Below are positions 53,137 through 61,612 of a DNA stretch of 64,000 bases, piece by piece; the stretch's first letter is position 1, and each line of letters starts with the position of its first letter. Location: contig JAAVYM010000083.1 of NCBI GenBank assembly GCA_022791135.1, positions 1 to 64,000 on the forward strand, written 5' to 3'. Both the position numbers and the translations under genes were made by a program. The notes under the pieces were generated by a model. That model did not search any database and had not been told where the DNA came from. It was given only the letters and a program-made list of their open reading frames with translations. The stretch is from Oscillibacter sp. (GTDB lineage: Bacteria > Bacillota > Clostridia > Oscillospirales > Oscillospiraceae).

Positions 53137-54134
53137 ACCCGGAGGGCAGGCTGAAGCAGCAAAAACGGGAGGTGCTGAGACTGAGCATTTTGTGTGTGGG
53201 GGAGATGGTGGCCGATATCGTGGTCAGGCCGGTCCCCGCCATGGATACGTTGCCGGACAGCGTGACCGTGGAACAGATTGACATTGTAAACGGCGGCGAC
53301 GCGCTGAACACAGCGGTTGGTCTTGGACGGATGGGCTGCGAGGTTTCTTTTATCGGACGGGCCGGGAACGACGAGTTTGGGCGGAAGATCATAGAGACCG
53401 CCCGGTCGGCTGGCGTCTGTATGGACCACGTCCGCTATTCCTCAAGGCGGGCCAGCTCCAAAGTTATCGCCCTGATCCGGGAAGACGGCGCACGGAATTT
53501 CCTGCACTGCCCGGGTTCCAACGAGGAGTTCTGCCTGGACGACATCCCCGAGGCCGTACTGCGGGAGCACCGGCACTTTCACATCGGCGGAACCTTCCAT
53601 CTTCCGGCGTTCGACGGCTTTGGAGCCGCAGAGGCCCTGCGGCGGGCGAAAGCCCTGGGCCTTACCACCAGCATGGATGTGGCCTTTGACCACAGTGGCC
53701 GCTGGCTGGAGACCATTCGATGCTGCATGCCTTTTCTGGATTATTTCCTGCCCAGTCTGGGGGAGGCGGAGTGCATGCTGCACACAAGCGCCCCCAGGGA
53801 AATTGCAGCGGCGCTGAAAGAGCTGGGCGCAAAAAATATTATCCTCAAAATGGGAGAGGGAGGTTCCTACTGCAGTCCGGAGACCGGAGGGGCGTTTGCC
53901 TGCGGATGCTACCATGTGGACACGGTGGATACCACCGGGGCGGGAGACGCCTTTGTAGGCGGCTTTATCGGTGCACTGGACCGGGGGGAGCCACTGAGGG
54001 AATGCGTTGTTTGGGGCACGGCCGCCGCCGCCTTCACGGTGCGGTCGGTGGGCGCCTCTACCGGAATCCCAGATTATAAGACCCTTCTTCACTTTATCAA
54101 TTCTACAGAACGGTTGGCGATTGAATTTGAATAA
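53133..54134 (+). CDS. PfkB-family carbohydrate kinase
   Basis: 333 residues from TTG 53133. The ribokinase fold: ILCVGEMVADIVVRP, NGGDALNTAVGLGRMGCEVSFIG and the C-terminal signature DTTGAGDAFVGGF with the catalytic Asp. The start is uncertain: TTG 53133 overlaps the amidohydrolase stop (TTGA) without a clear ribosome site, and GGGAGGTG at 53167-53174 would suit a shorter protein beginning near LSILCVGEM at a rare CTG/TTG codon. It probably phosphorylates a keto-sugar or sugar acid produced by the dehydrogenases, preparing it for the aldolase. Confidence 0.88.
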   Translation: MNPEGRLKQQKREVLRLSILCVGEMVADIVVRPVPAMDTLPDSVTVEQIDIVNGGDALNTAVGLGRMGCEVSFIGRAGNDEFGRKIIETARSAGVCMDHVRYSSRRASSKVIALIREDGARNFLHCPGSNEEFCLDDIPEAVLREHRHFHIGGTFHLPAFDGFGAAEALRRAKALGLTTSMDVAFDHSGRWLETIRCCMPFLDYFLPSLGEAECMLHTSAPREIAAALKELGAKNIILKMGEGGSYCSPETGGAFACGCYHVDTVDTTGAGDAFVGGFIGALDRGEPLRECVVWGTAAAAFTVRSVGASTGIPDYKTLLHFINSTERLAIEFE

Positions 54135-54978
54135 TACATACCGGGACATGCTGCGGGAAGCGCGGCAGGGGGGTTATGCGATCCCCGCGTTTAATTACAC
54201 GGACAGTTGGGAGTTTTTGGCGGTCATGGAGGCGGCGGAAGAGCTGGACGCGCCGGTCTACGCCGCGTCGGCTAGGAACACCGTAGATATCATGGGCGTG
54301 GACACATGCGGAATCCTGGGCACCCTCGCTTACAAAAGGACCCAGGGGAACTTGCTGAATCACTTGGATCACTGCGCCAGTGTCCAGCGCTGCAAGGCGG
54401 CGGTGGACGCAGGTTACCACTCCGTGATGTACGACGGGTCCGCACTTCCCCTGGATGAAAATGTCCAAAACAGCCGGATGGTTTCCTCCTATGCCAAGGA
54501 GCGGGGTGCGTTCATGGAGGGCGAGGTAGGACAGATCCTGGGCCGGACAGAGGAGGGCCGCTATTCCGGCGGCGCCTATATCGCCCGTATCGAAGACTGC
54601 ATCCGCATGGTGGAAGAGGGAGGCGTGACCTCCCTGGCGATTGGAATCGGAAACCGGCACGGCTTCTATAAAACGACGCCGAAGCTGAACATCCCGCTTT
54701 TGGCGCAGGCGTCCGCCGTGCTGGATATTCCCCTGGTTTTGCACGGGAGCAGCGGCCTGGACCCGGAGGTGATCCGGGCGTGCATCCAAAACGGCATCAG
54801 CAAGGTAAATGTGGGGACGGAGCTGCACTACACCTATAAGAGCAAGGTGCAGGAGGTCATCGGGAAGAATCCGGAGGACTACGCGATTACCAGCTTCGCC
54901 CTTCCGGCCAAGGAGGCCATGAAGGAAGTGGCGCGCCGCTGGATCAAACTGTGCGGCGCGGAAGGAAAACGGCATTGA
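54127..54978 (+). CDS. Class II ketose-bisphosphate aldolase family (Zn-dependent)
   Basis: 283 residues from TTG 54127 (TTG 54121 and ATG 54148 are in the same frame). Class II features: GGYAIPAFNYTDSWEF, HLDHCASVQRCKAAVDAGYHSVMYDGSALPLDENV (catalytic Asp-His region), EVGQILGRTEEG, IGNRHGFYKTTPKLNI, LVLHGSSGLDPEVIRACIQNGISKVNVGTEL with Zn ligands and phosphate-binding residues. It cleaves a phosphorylated ketose to DHAP (or similar) and an aldehyde. It overlaps the kinase by 8 bp, pointing to stepwise action. Confidence 0.9.
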   Translation: MNNTYRDMLREARQGGYAIPAFNYTDSWEFLAVMEAAEELDAPVYAASARNTVDIMGVDTCGILGTLAYKRTQGNLLNHLDHCASVQRCKAAVDAGYHSVMYDGSALPLDENVQNSRMVSSYAKERGAFMEGEVGQILGRTEEGRYSGGAYIARIEDCIRMVEEGGVTSLAIGIGNRHGFYKTTPKLNIPLLAQASAVLDIPLVLHGSSGLDPEVIRACIQNGISKVNVGTELHYTYKSKVQEVIGKNPEDYAITSFALPAKEAMKEVARRWIKLCGAEGKRH

Positions 54979-55031
54979 CACAATGTAATCTCGCGGAATT
55001 TCCGTGAAATAAAAATGGAGGTATTTGATTT

Positions 55032-55859
55032 ATGAGTGCGATTGGAGTTGGCAAGTGGAAGGTTACCACCATCGACTGTGGCTGGCATATTGGAAATAAG
55101 GTCAATTTGACGCCCGGCAAGGACGACGCCCCGGTGAAACTGCCCTATCTTGCGTTTTTGCTGCAGGACGGCGAGAAGAATATCCTGATTGACAACGGCA
55201 TCAACGAGCGCTTCCTCATCGACGGAAAGGCCTGGGGCGGCGCGCCTGCCGAGTGCGGTGAGAAGGACGTGGTGAATTCCCTGGCAAAGGTTGGATTGAA
55301 GCCCTCCGACATCGACGTGATGCTGTACACGCACCTGCACAATGACCACGCGGGCAACGCGCAGCTGTTCATGAACACACGCTCCTATGCCCAGTTTGAC
55401 GACTTTGACAACCTGCTGAACCCCTGCTACGGCGAGACGGTCCGCCGGGATCATGACCCGGAGGTAATTCCGTTCTTGCGCCAGAATCCCAATCTGGTTT
55501 TGATCGAGGGCGACATGGACCTGATGGAGGGCATCCGCCTCATCAAGACGCCCGGGCACACCCGCGGCTCTCAGAGTATTGTGGTCAACACCACCAAGGG
55601 CCTGCGGATCTTCGTGGGCGATCTGTTCCACCTGCGGTGCATGGCCTTCCCCACGATGACCGAGATGAAGGACTACGACGGAAAGACCGTGAAGATCACG
55701 CCCTATGACGCGGGCGTGCCCTGTGTGGCGTCCACGCTGATCTACGACCACTATGCCCTGTACAAGAGCTATGACAAGGTCCGCGCCTATTGCCCCGAGT
55801 GGAAGCCGGAGTACCTCATCTGCGGCCATGAGTCTGCGCACCTGTACGGTGAAATCTGA
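55032..55859 (+). CDS. MBL-fold metallo-hydrolase (AttM/AhlB-like lactonase type)
   Basis: 275 residues. YTHLHNDHAGNAQLF is the HxHxDH zinc motif, FDNLLNP and PGHTRGSQSIVV (third His), VGDLFH and the C-terminal ICGHESAHLYGEI add further ligands. Its closest look is the quorum-quenching lactonase group that hydrolyses gamma-butyrolactone-type rings. In this operon a role in opening an oxidised sugar lactone is plausible, in parallel to or instead of the amidohydrolase. AATGGAGG lies upstream of ATG 55032. Confidence 0.85.
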   Translation: MSAIGVGKWKVTTIDCGWHIGNKVNLTPGKDDAPVKLPYLAFLLQDGEKNILIDNGINERFLIDGKAWGGAPAECGEKDVVNSLAKVGLKPSDIDVMLYTHLHNDHAGNAQLFMNTRSYAQFDDFDNLLNPCYGETVRRDHDPEVIPFLRQNPNLVLIEGDMDLMEGIRLIKTPGHTRGSQSIVVNTTKGLRIFVGDLFHLRCMAFPTMTEMKDYDGKTVKITPYDAGVPCVASTLIYDHYALYKSYDKVRAYCPEWKPEYLICGHESAHLYGEI

Positions 55860-55888
55860 CGCCCGGGCGGCAGTGGGGAAGTGAAGGT

Positions 55889-56686
55889 ATGATTGAGAAA
55901 TTTGGAACGGCCTCCAGCATTTTCAGCGTAGAGGGGAAAAAGGCGCTGATTACCGGCGGGTCCAAGGGCCTTGGCCGCGCCATGGCGCTGTGCCTGCTGG
56001 AAAACGGCTGCGACGTGTTTTTGACCAGCCGCAATGTGGAAAGCTGCAAGGAGATCGCGGAGTATGCCGTGTCTTTGGGGAGGGCGTGCTTCTATAAATC
56101 CTGCGACGTGACCCTGACGGAGCAGGTGATCGAGATGGTGGAGCAGGCGAACCGGGACATGGGCCGGATCGACATCCTGATCAACTCTGCCGGCGGCTGC
56201 ATCCTCAAATTCCTGCCGGAGATGGATGACGACAGCTGGGACAAGGTCATCAATATGAACCTGCGCTCGACGTTCATCGTGACCAGGGAGGTCTGCAACC
56301 GGGCGATGATCCCCCAGCACTACGGCAAGATCATCAACCTGTCCTCCATGAAGAGCGTCCTGGGCACCGCCCTCACCGGGCATTCCGCCTACGCAGCGTC
56401 CAAGGGCGCCGTCAGCATGCTGACCAAGCAGCTGGCATGCGAGCTGGCCCAGTACGGCATTACCGTCAGCGCCCTGGGTCCCACGTTCATCAAGACAGAC
56501 ATCAACGCCAAGCTTCTGGAGGATCCGGGCTTCCGCGATCCCCTGGTTCGCCGCATCCCCATTGGGAGAATCGGCGAGTTCAAGGATCTGATGGGCCTGA
56601 TGCTCCTGTGTGCCTCGGACGCCTCGGAGTTCCTTACGGGGCAGACGTATTTGGTGGATGGCGGCATCGCGTCCCGACAGGAATAA
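55889..56686 (+). CDS. SDR family oxidoreductase (gluconate 5-dehydrogenase-like)
   Basis: 265 residues. ALITGGSKGLGRAMAL is the TGxxxGxG coenzyme loop, LINSAGGCILK the NNAG-like loop, NLSSMKSVLG with catalytic Ser, and SAYAASKGAV with the YxxxK pair (Y-A-A-S-K). ALGPTFIKTD is typical of the classical SDR subfamily acting on sugar acids. Likely NAD(P)-dependent oxidation or reduction of a keto-acid/polyol in the pathway. A GGAAGTGAAGG-type site precedes ATG 55889. Confidence 0.9.
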   Translation: MIEKFGTASSIFSVEGKKALITGGSKGLGRAMALCLLENGCDVFLTSRNVESCKEIAEYAVSLGRACFYKSCDVTLTEQVIEMVEQANRDMGRIDILINSAGGCILKFLPEMDDDSWDKVINMNLRSTFIVTREVCNRAMIPQHYGKIINLSSMKSVLGTALTGHSAYAASKGAVSMLTKQLACELAQYGITVSALGPTFIKTDINAKLLEDPGFRDPLVRRIPIGRIGEFKDLMGLMLLCASDASEFLTGQTYLVDGGIASRQE

Positions 56687-56740
56687 TGGAACTGCTTCGC
56701 CTGCTGCGCATAGCAGGCGAAGCTTCTGTGGAGGAAAGTC

Positions 56741-57805
56741 ATGAAGAGTCAGATGATGAAAGCCGCCGTTCTCTACGGGGACGAGGACATTCGCTATGAA
56801 GATGCGCCCATGCCGGAGCTGAGGCCCGGAGAGGTCAAGGTCCGGGTGCGGGCGGCGGGAATCTGCGGGTCCGATATTCCCCGGGTGTTTCAGTCCGGCG
56901 CGTTTTATTACCCCATTATTTTGGGGCATGAGTTTTCCGGCGAGATTGTGGAGACCTGCGGCGAGGTAAACGGCCTGAGGACCGGCGGCTGCGTGGTGGG
57001 GGCGCCGCTTGTGCCGTGCATGAAGTGCGGCGACTGTCAGAAGGGAAACTACGCCTCCTGTAAGCAGTACAGCTTTTTCGGCTCCAAGCGGCAGGGGGCA
57101 TTTTGCGACTATGTTGTCATGCCGGCGATTCACGCCGTTCCCTTTGACCGGGAACGGATATCCTTCCAGCAGGCCGCCATGTTTGAGCCGGCCACCGTGG
57201 GGCTTCACGGCCTGTTCTGCGGAGATTACCAGGGCGGCGGCGAGGTTGCGATCCTGGGCGGCGGGACCATCGGCCTGTTTACCATGCAGTGGGCCAGGAT
57301 TTTTGGGGCGAAGCACATCACGGTGTTTGACATTGACGATCAGCGCCTGGAATTCCTGAGGGGCTATGGGGCGGATTACACGGTCAATACCCGCCGGGAG
57401 TCGTTTATGGAGGAGGCGTTGGCGGTGACCGGCGGCGCGGGCTTCGATTATGTATTTGAAACGGCGGGGCAGAGCGCCACCATGAACATCGCCTTTCAAA
57501 TTGCGGCCGTGAAGTCCCGGCTCTGCTTTATCGGAAACCCCCATAAGGATGTCGTATTTCCCCCGGCCACCTGGGAGCTGATGAACCGCAAGGAATTCCG
57601 GCTGACTGCGTCGTGGATGTCGTACTCCCCGCCATATCCGGGGCGGGAGTGGTCCCTGACCGCCCATTTTTTGCGGGAGGGGCAGCTGAAGATTACGGAC
57701 GATCTGATTTATAAGACCTATCCCATGAGCCAGGCGAAGGAGGCGTTCTTAAATTTCAAATCCGGCCCGGTCCCGGGAAAGGTGCTGCTGCTGAATGAGG
57801 ATTGA
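56741..57805 (+). CDS. Zn-dependent MDR dehydrogenase 1 (galactitol-phosphate/sorbitol dehydrogenase-like)
   Basis: 354 residues. Catalytic Zn ligands in GICGSDIPRVF and GHEFSGEIVE; structural Zn lobe complete, CMKCGDCQKGNYASC (four Cys). The Rossmann loop is ILGGGTIGLFTMQW. GAKHITVFDIDDQRLE has an Asp after strand 2, suggesting NAD(H). The ordering matches galactitol-1-phosphate 5-dehydrogenase-like enzymes, but the substrate is not deducible. GTGGAGGAAAG precedes ATG 56741. Confidence 0.9.
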   Translation: MKSQMMKAAVLYGDEDIRYEDAPMPELRPGEVKVRVRAAGICGSDIPRVFQSGAFYYPIILGHEFSGEIVETCGEVNGLRTGGCVVGAPLVPCMKCGDCQKGNYASCKQYSFFGSKRQGAFCDYVVMPAIHAVPFDRERISFQQAAMFEPATVGLHGLFCGDYQGGGEVAILGGGTIGLFTMQWARIFGAKHITVFDIDDQRLEFLRGYGADYTVNTRRESFMEEALAVTGGAGFDYVFETAGQSATMNIAFQIAAVKSRLCFIGNPHKDVVFPPATWELMNRKEFRLTASWMSYSPPYPGREWSLTAHFLREGQLKITDDLIYKTYPMSQAKEAFLNFKSGPVPGKVLLLNED

Positions 57806-57808
57806 CAA

Positions 57809-58861
57809 ATGGAACGGTTTATGAGATCAGTGGCTGTTTTGGCGGCGGGCCGCGCGCAGATAGTGAAGGACGTCCCGGTTCCGAAACCGGAGGGCTATGA
57901 GGCGCTGGTCAGGGTTCATGCCTGCGGGTTTTGCAACGGAACGGATTTTCAGATCATCAAGGGCACGCTGCCATCCCATGAGGGCATGCAGCCCTTTCCC
58001 ACACTCCTGGGACACGAAGGGGCAGGGGAGGTGGTGGAGCTGGGTCCCAAGGCGCGGCATATCCGGCTGGGGGACCGCTTTCTCCACCCAAATCTTCGAA
58101 GCGCTCCGGGAAACGGCTACAGCAAGACCTATGGAGGTATGTCCGAGTACGGCCTGGTGGTGGACTATCAGGCCATGCGGGAGGACGGATATGAAGGTCC
58201 GCTTCCCTTTTCGGGAAAATGCGCGAGGGTTCCCCGGACGTGGGAGTACACCGATATCGCCATGCTCTTGTCTCTGAGCGAGAGCCTGAGCGCTGCGAAA
58301 AATTTCGGGGTTGGCCCCGGGAGCCGGGCCTTGGTGTATGGGGTCGGACCCATGGGGCTGGCGCTGATGAAGTACATGCGGATACTTGGGGCAAAGGAGA
58401 TTGTAGCAGTAGACCGGCTGGACGACCGTCTGGAGCGGGCTGGCCGGATCTGCGGCATCGATCAGGCTGTCAACACGGCCCGGGAGGACATCCATGCGGC
58501 GCTTGGTGAGCGGCAGTTTGACGTGGCGGTGGACGCGGTGGGGGCGTCGGGTATTCTGTTGGAGGCGTCTTCTTTCTTAAAGTCCGGAGGCAGGGTTGGC
58601 TCCATGGGGGTTTTGCGCCAGGGAGACACTTGCGTCGATATCACGCGGCTGAAAAACAATACGATGATTCAGCTGCTGAATCTTCCCTGTGGGGAATATG
58701 CCGTCATGGAGGAGAATATCCGAATGATCGAGGAAGGGCGGATCGACCCCAGGCAGTTCTACTCCCACGTCCTGCCCCTGGAGGAAATCGAGACCTGCCT
58801 GGAGCTGGTGCGGCGGAAAGAGGCGCTGAAGGTCATTTTGACGATGCGGCCATCCGTGTAG
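57809..58861 (+). CDS. MDR dehydrogenase 2, lacking the structural zinc lobe
   Basis: 350 residues. Catalytic ligands FCNGTDFQII and LGHEGAGEVVEL are present, but the four-Cys structural lobe is replaced by HPNLRSAPGNGYSKTYGG with no cysteines. The coenzyme loop is VYGVGPMGLALMKYMR, followed by VAVDRLDDRLERA (Asp: NAD). The C-terminus has INMLE-like IRMIEEGRIDPRQFYSHVLPLEE. It starts 3 nt after the first MDR gene. Substrate unknown; it is clearly a distinct subfamily from its two neighbours. Confidence 0.88.
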   Translation: MERFMRSVAVLAAGRAQIVKDVPVPKPEGYEALVRVHACGFCNGTDFQIIKGTLPSHEGMQPFPTLLGHEGAGEVVELGPKARHIRLGDRFLHPNLRSAPGNGYSKTYGGMSEYGLVVDYQAMREDGYEGPLPFSGKCARVPRTWEYTDIAMLLSLSESLSAAKNFGVGPGSRALVYGVGPMGLALMKYMRILGAKEIVAVDRLDDRLERAGRICGIDQAVNTAREDIHAALGERQFDVAVDAVGASGILLEASSFLKSGGRVGSMGVLRQGDTCVDITRLKNNTMIQLLNLPCGEYAVMEENIRMIEEGRIDPRQFYSHVLPLEEIETCLELVRRKEALKVILTMRPSV

Positions 58862-58891
58862 CCCGATGCGCAAAGAGATGGAGGAATGAAC

Positions 58892-59941
58892 ATGAAAGCC
58901 TTGGTCAAAATCAAGCACGGCCCGGACTGTACGCGGTACATGGACGTACCGGAGCCGGTCCCGGGGGATGACGATATTAAGGTAAAGGTCTACGCCTGCG
59001 GGATTTGCGGGACGGACCTCCACCTGATGCTGGATGAGTATCCCAGCGATCCTCCCCGCATCACGGGGCATGAGTTCTCCGGCGTCGTAGTGGAGGCGGG
59101 GAAAAACGTCCGAAAGTTCAAGGCCGGAGATCGCGTCGTCACGCTGACGGCCGTGGACACCTGTGAGGACTGTTTGTGGTGCAGCCTGGGCCTGCGGATG
59201 CTTTGCAATGAAAGAAAAAGCGTTGGCAGCGGCTGCGACGGCGGCTTTGCGGAGTATGTGGTTATTCCGGCGAAGCACGCGTTTTTGATTCCGGAGGGGG
59301 TGTCCCTGCAGACGGCGGCGCTTTGCGAGCCGTTGGCATGCGTCTGCCGGGGCGTGTGTGAGCGCACGTCCATCAAGGCTGGAGACTATATACTTGTGGC
59401 GGGAGCGGGCATCATGGGCCAGCTGACGGCGCAGGTTGCCATGGCCAACGGCGGCATCGTGATCATGACGGGCCTAGAGAGCGACGAGGAACGGTTTGCG
59501 CTGGCCCGAAAACTGGGCGTTTATGCCACGGTCCGCGTCGACGAGGGAGACCCGCTGGCCCGCATCCTGGAGCTGACGGAGGGGCTGGGGGCGCACACGG
59601 CCTTTGAGTGCTCCGGGGCGGCGGCATCCGCCGAGTTCTGCCTACAGGCGCTCAGGAAGACCGGAAATTACACACAAATTGCCATTCCCGGTAAACCCAT
59701 TCCCTATAATATGGACCTGGCGCTATATAAGGAGATCACGATTTCCAACAGCTACGCGTCGGAGCGGACTTCCTGGCTGATTGCGCTGCGTCTTCTGGAA
59801 AAGAAGCTGATTCACATTGAGGATATGATCAGCGCGGTTATGCCGCTGGAGGAGTGGGAAAAGGGCTTTCAGCAGACGATGGAGAAGCGGGCGTTCAAGG
59901 TGCTGCTGGCTCCCCATGCTCTGGAGGAGTGGCAGGAGTAA
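58892..59941 (+). CDS. Zn-dependent MDR dehydrogenase 3 (polyol dehydrogenase-like)
   Basis: 349 residues from ATG 58892, which has AGATGGAGG 7 nt upstream; ATG 58886 is too close to it. Catalytic: GICGTDLHLML and TGHEFSGVVVEAG; structural lobe CEDCLWCSLGLRMLC (four Cys). Coenzyme loop VAGAGIMGQLTAQVA. Sorbitol/threonine-dehydrogenase-like family. Last gene of the catabolic island, no terminator is obvious until 60.2 kb. Confidence 0.9.
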   Translation: MKALVKIKHGPDCTRYMDVPEPVPGDDDIKVKVYACGICGTDLHLMLDEYPSDPPRITGHEFSGVVVEAGKNVRKFKAGDRVVTLTAVDTCEDCLWCSLGLRMLCNERKSVGSGCDGGFAEYVVIPAKHAFLIPEGVSLQTAALCEPLACVCRGVCERTSIKAGDYILVAGAGIMGQLTAQVAMANGGIVIMTGLESDEERFALARKLGVYATVRVDEGDPLARILELTEGLGAHTAFECSGAAASAEFCLQALRKTGNYTQIAIPGKPIPYNMDLALYKEITISNSYASERTSWLIALRLLEKKLIHIEDMISAVMPLEEWEKGFQQTMEKRAFKVLLAPHALEEWQE

Positions 59942-60223
59942 AAAGAGGATAAAGCCGCCGGCAGGAAGCAACGCTCTCCAGCACGCTATCGGCCCTACCT
60001 CGGAAACGGGGCAAAGCTGCTGATTCTTATCGGTGTGGATACCGTGCAGCTGGAGGGAAATATTTTACCGCCTTCGTCAAGGAAGGCGTCCGGGTAACGG
60101 CGGGCCGTTGACCCCGCTATCAGAAGAAATTCTTCGGCTGGTATAAGCGGGTCATCCTCTCCGGCGGTAAGGATTCAAAGTTGCAAATATCGCAATCAAA
60201 GAGAGTATCCGAGTAAACCATGG

Positions 60224-60270
60224 CGCCTCCGGCGAGCCAGTTACAGGCTTGCCGGAGGCGATTGTTTTGA
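60224..60270 (+). terminator. Intrinsic terminator downstream of the catabolic island
   Basis: A 10-bp stem (60224-60233 / 60251-60260, cgcctccggc) around a 17-nt loop, followed by ATTGTTTTGA. Confidence 0.7.
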
Positions 60271-60477
60271 ATTTATTCTGGTGTTTTCCTCTCCGGCCGG
60301 AAGGCATCTCCCGAGTTCGGAGAGATACCGCCAGAGACCGGGGAGGTGACAACGCAATCCATTCCCCTGAAGAAAATCTTCTCTCAGGGGAACGGACCTG
60401 AGTTGCGTTCCATAGGCGAAGAAATATGGTAAAATAGAGACTATAGACCCGGAAAAACCGTATAGGAAAATCAAAAT

Positions 60478-60640
60478 ATGCTTTTCAAAGCAGAGGAAAC
60501 CGGCGAAGAGGTATTTGCTTGTTTGCAGCGGTTGGGGATTATCCAAATCCAAGTAAATGGTGTGAGCCTGGATTCCACTTGTATCAAAGTGTATCCAGAT
60601 GGTATGAGCGCTTTGAAAAATGCGGCGGTACGCCGGAGGG
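60478..60640 (+). pseudogene. Possible IS5-like transposase fragment
   Basis: A frame reading EEVFACLQRLGIIQIQVNGVSLDSTCIKVYPDGMSALKN resembles the catalytic-Asp region (LDST.IKVHPDG) of IS5-type DDE transposases. Both flanks are unrelated debris. Weak call. Confidence 0.35.
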
Positions 60641-61401
60641 CCGCTTCCTTTTGCGGTAGCCCGGCCCAATTAAGCGTATGGTTTGCCTTCTGATGAATCG
60701 GACCAATAAAGGGGACGAGATGCAGGTTTTGCCGGTGGAACTTGGCTATATACCTGCGGTTTCCTCGAAGGGCAATCGTAAAATTCTTGGAACTCTGATA
60801 AGCAAATCATAGTACAAACAGCGCAATTAGGTTGAGGGGTTTTTCGCCGTCTCAAGGGATTTCGTCTATGTGGATAAAACTGTGGTCTGACGGCAGTTTA
60901 TCGTTAAACTGCTGGAGAATGCTCCGATGATCCCGGCATCAGAGTCGGCAAGCCTTCTGAGCATGACAAAGAAGACTGTCCGAAAGTACCTTGCTGCCCT
61001 GGAAGAGGGGGCGTGGTTTGACAGTGGGCAGTCCCGCCCTGGCAGACCGGCTTGCCTGCCTTTCTCTGCTTTTATACAGAGATTTATTTAGCAAAGAGGG
61101 CAAGCCGCAGATTGCCAAGGCCGTCTGCGGCCTGATTGAGGAGGGGAATTCCCATGTGCTGGAGGGCCGCCTCCTTCCAGAATTCCATGGATAATTATGC
61201 GTCCGATAAACAAGATGGATGGAGGTTGCCTGACCACACTACCGATTTGATGCCGGTGTTGCCGTGAAAAGTATGTGAGGGAGGACCCAGGATGCGGCCT
61301 TACAGCCTAAGCGGTAGCATAGGGCTGCTAAGCCGCTTTTTCTGTCGGTTTGCATTTCCGGCAGATAGCGGCGCCGCTGCCGGTAAAATTTTAAAACGCT
61401 A

Positions 61402-61430
61402 TTGCCGTCATTCGGAATTTGGAATATAAT
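61402..61430 (+). promoter_or_regulatory. Sigma-A promoter of the trmB fusion gene
   Basis: TTGCCG at 61402-61407, a 17-bp spacer and a perfect TATAAT at 61425-61430; a 5' leader of about 175 nt follows. Confidence 0.65.
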
Positions 61431-61612
61431 AGGTCCATGCGCTGGGAGAAACCACCGGGAATAAAAGGTGCCCCTGCGCGCCGAAAAGGGGCTGGACAAA
61501 CCGGCTGAATACGGCAGATTTGCCGCCCGTTGAAGCGGCGCCGTTTCCGGTACGGCCTGCTCCGTCGAAAGTAACGCCCCAAAACCGAACACTGTCAGGA
61601 GGACGCCGTCCT

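Larger units (their letters stand above)
59942..61401. other. Degraded inter-operon stretch with scattered relics
   Basis: About 1.4 kb without an intact gene. It contains an intrinsic terminator (60224-60260), an IS-like fragment (60478-60640) and a possible HTH fragment near 60930-61010 (SLLSMTKKTVRKYLAALEE). The rest, including a stretch reading FFGWYKRVILSGG at about 60125-60180, is not assignable. Composition is mixed and frames are broken throughout. Confidence 0.45.

Noticed and set aside
55032-55859. Quorum-quenching AHL lactonase call for the MBL-fold protein
   Set aside because: The motif set fits, but context is sugar catabolism and no AHL system is expected in this group; kept as a general lactonase-type hydrolase.
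60241-60669. 142-codon minus-strand frame
   Set aside because: Antisense to an IS-like fragment and a terminator; no recognisable domain.
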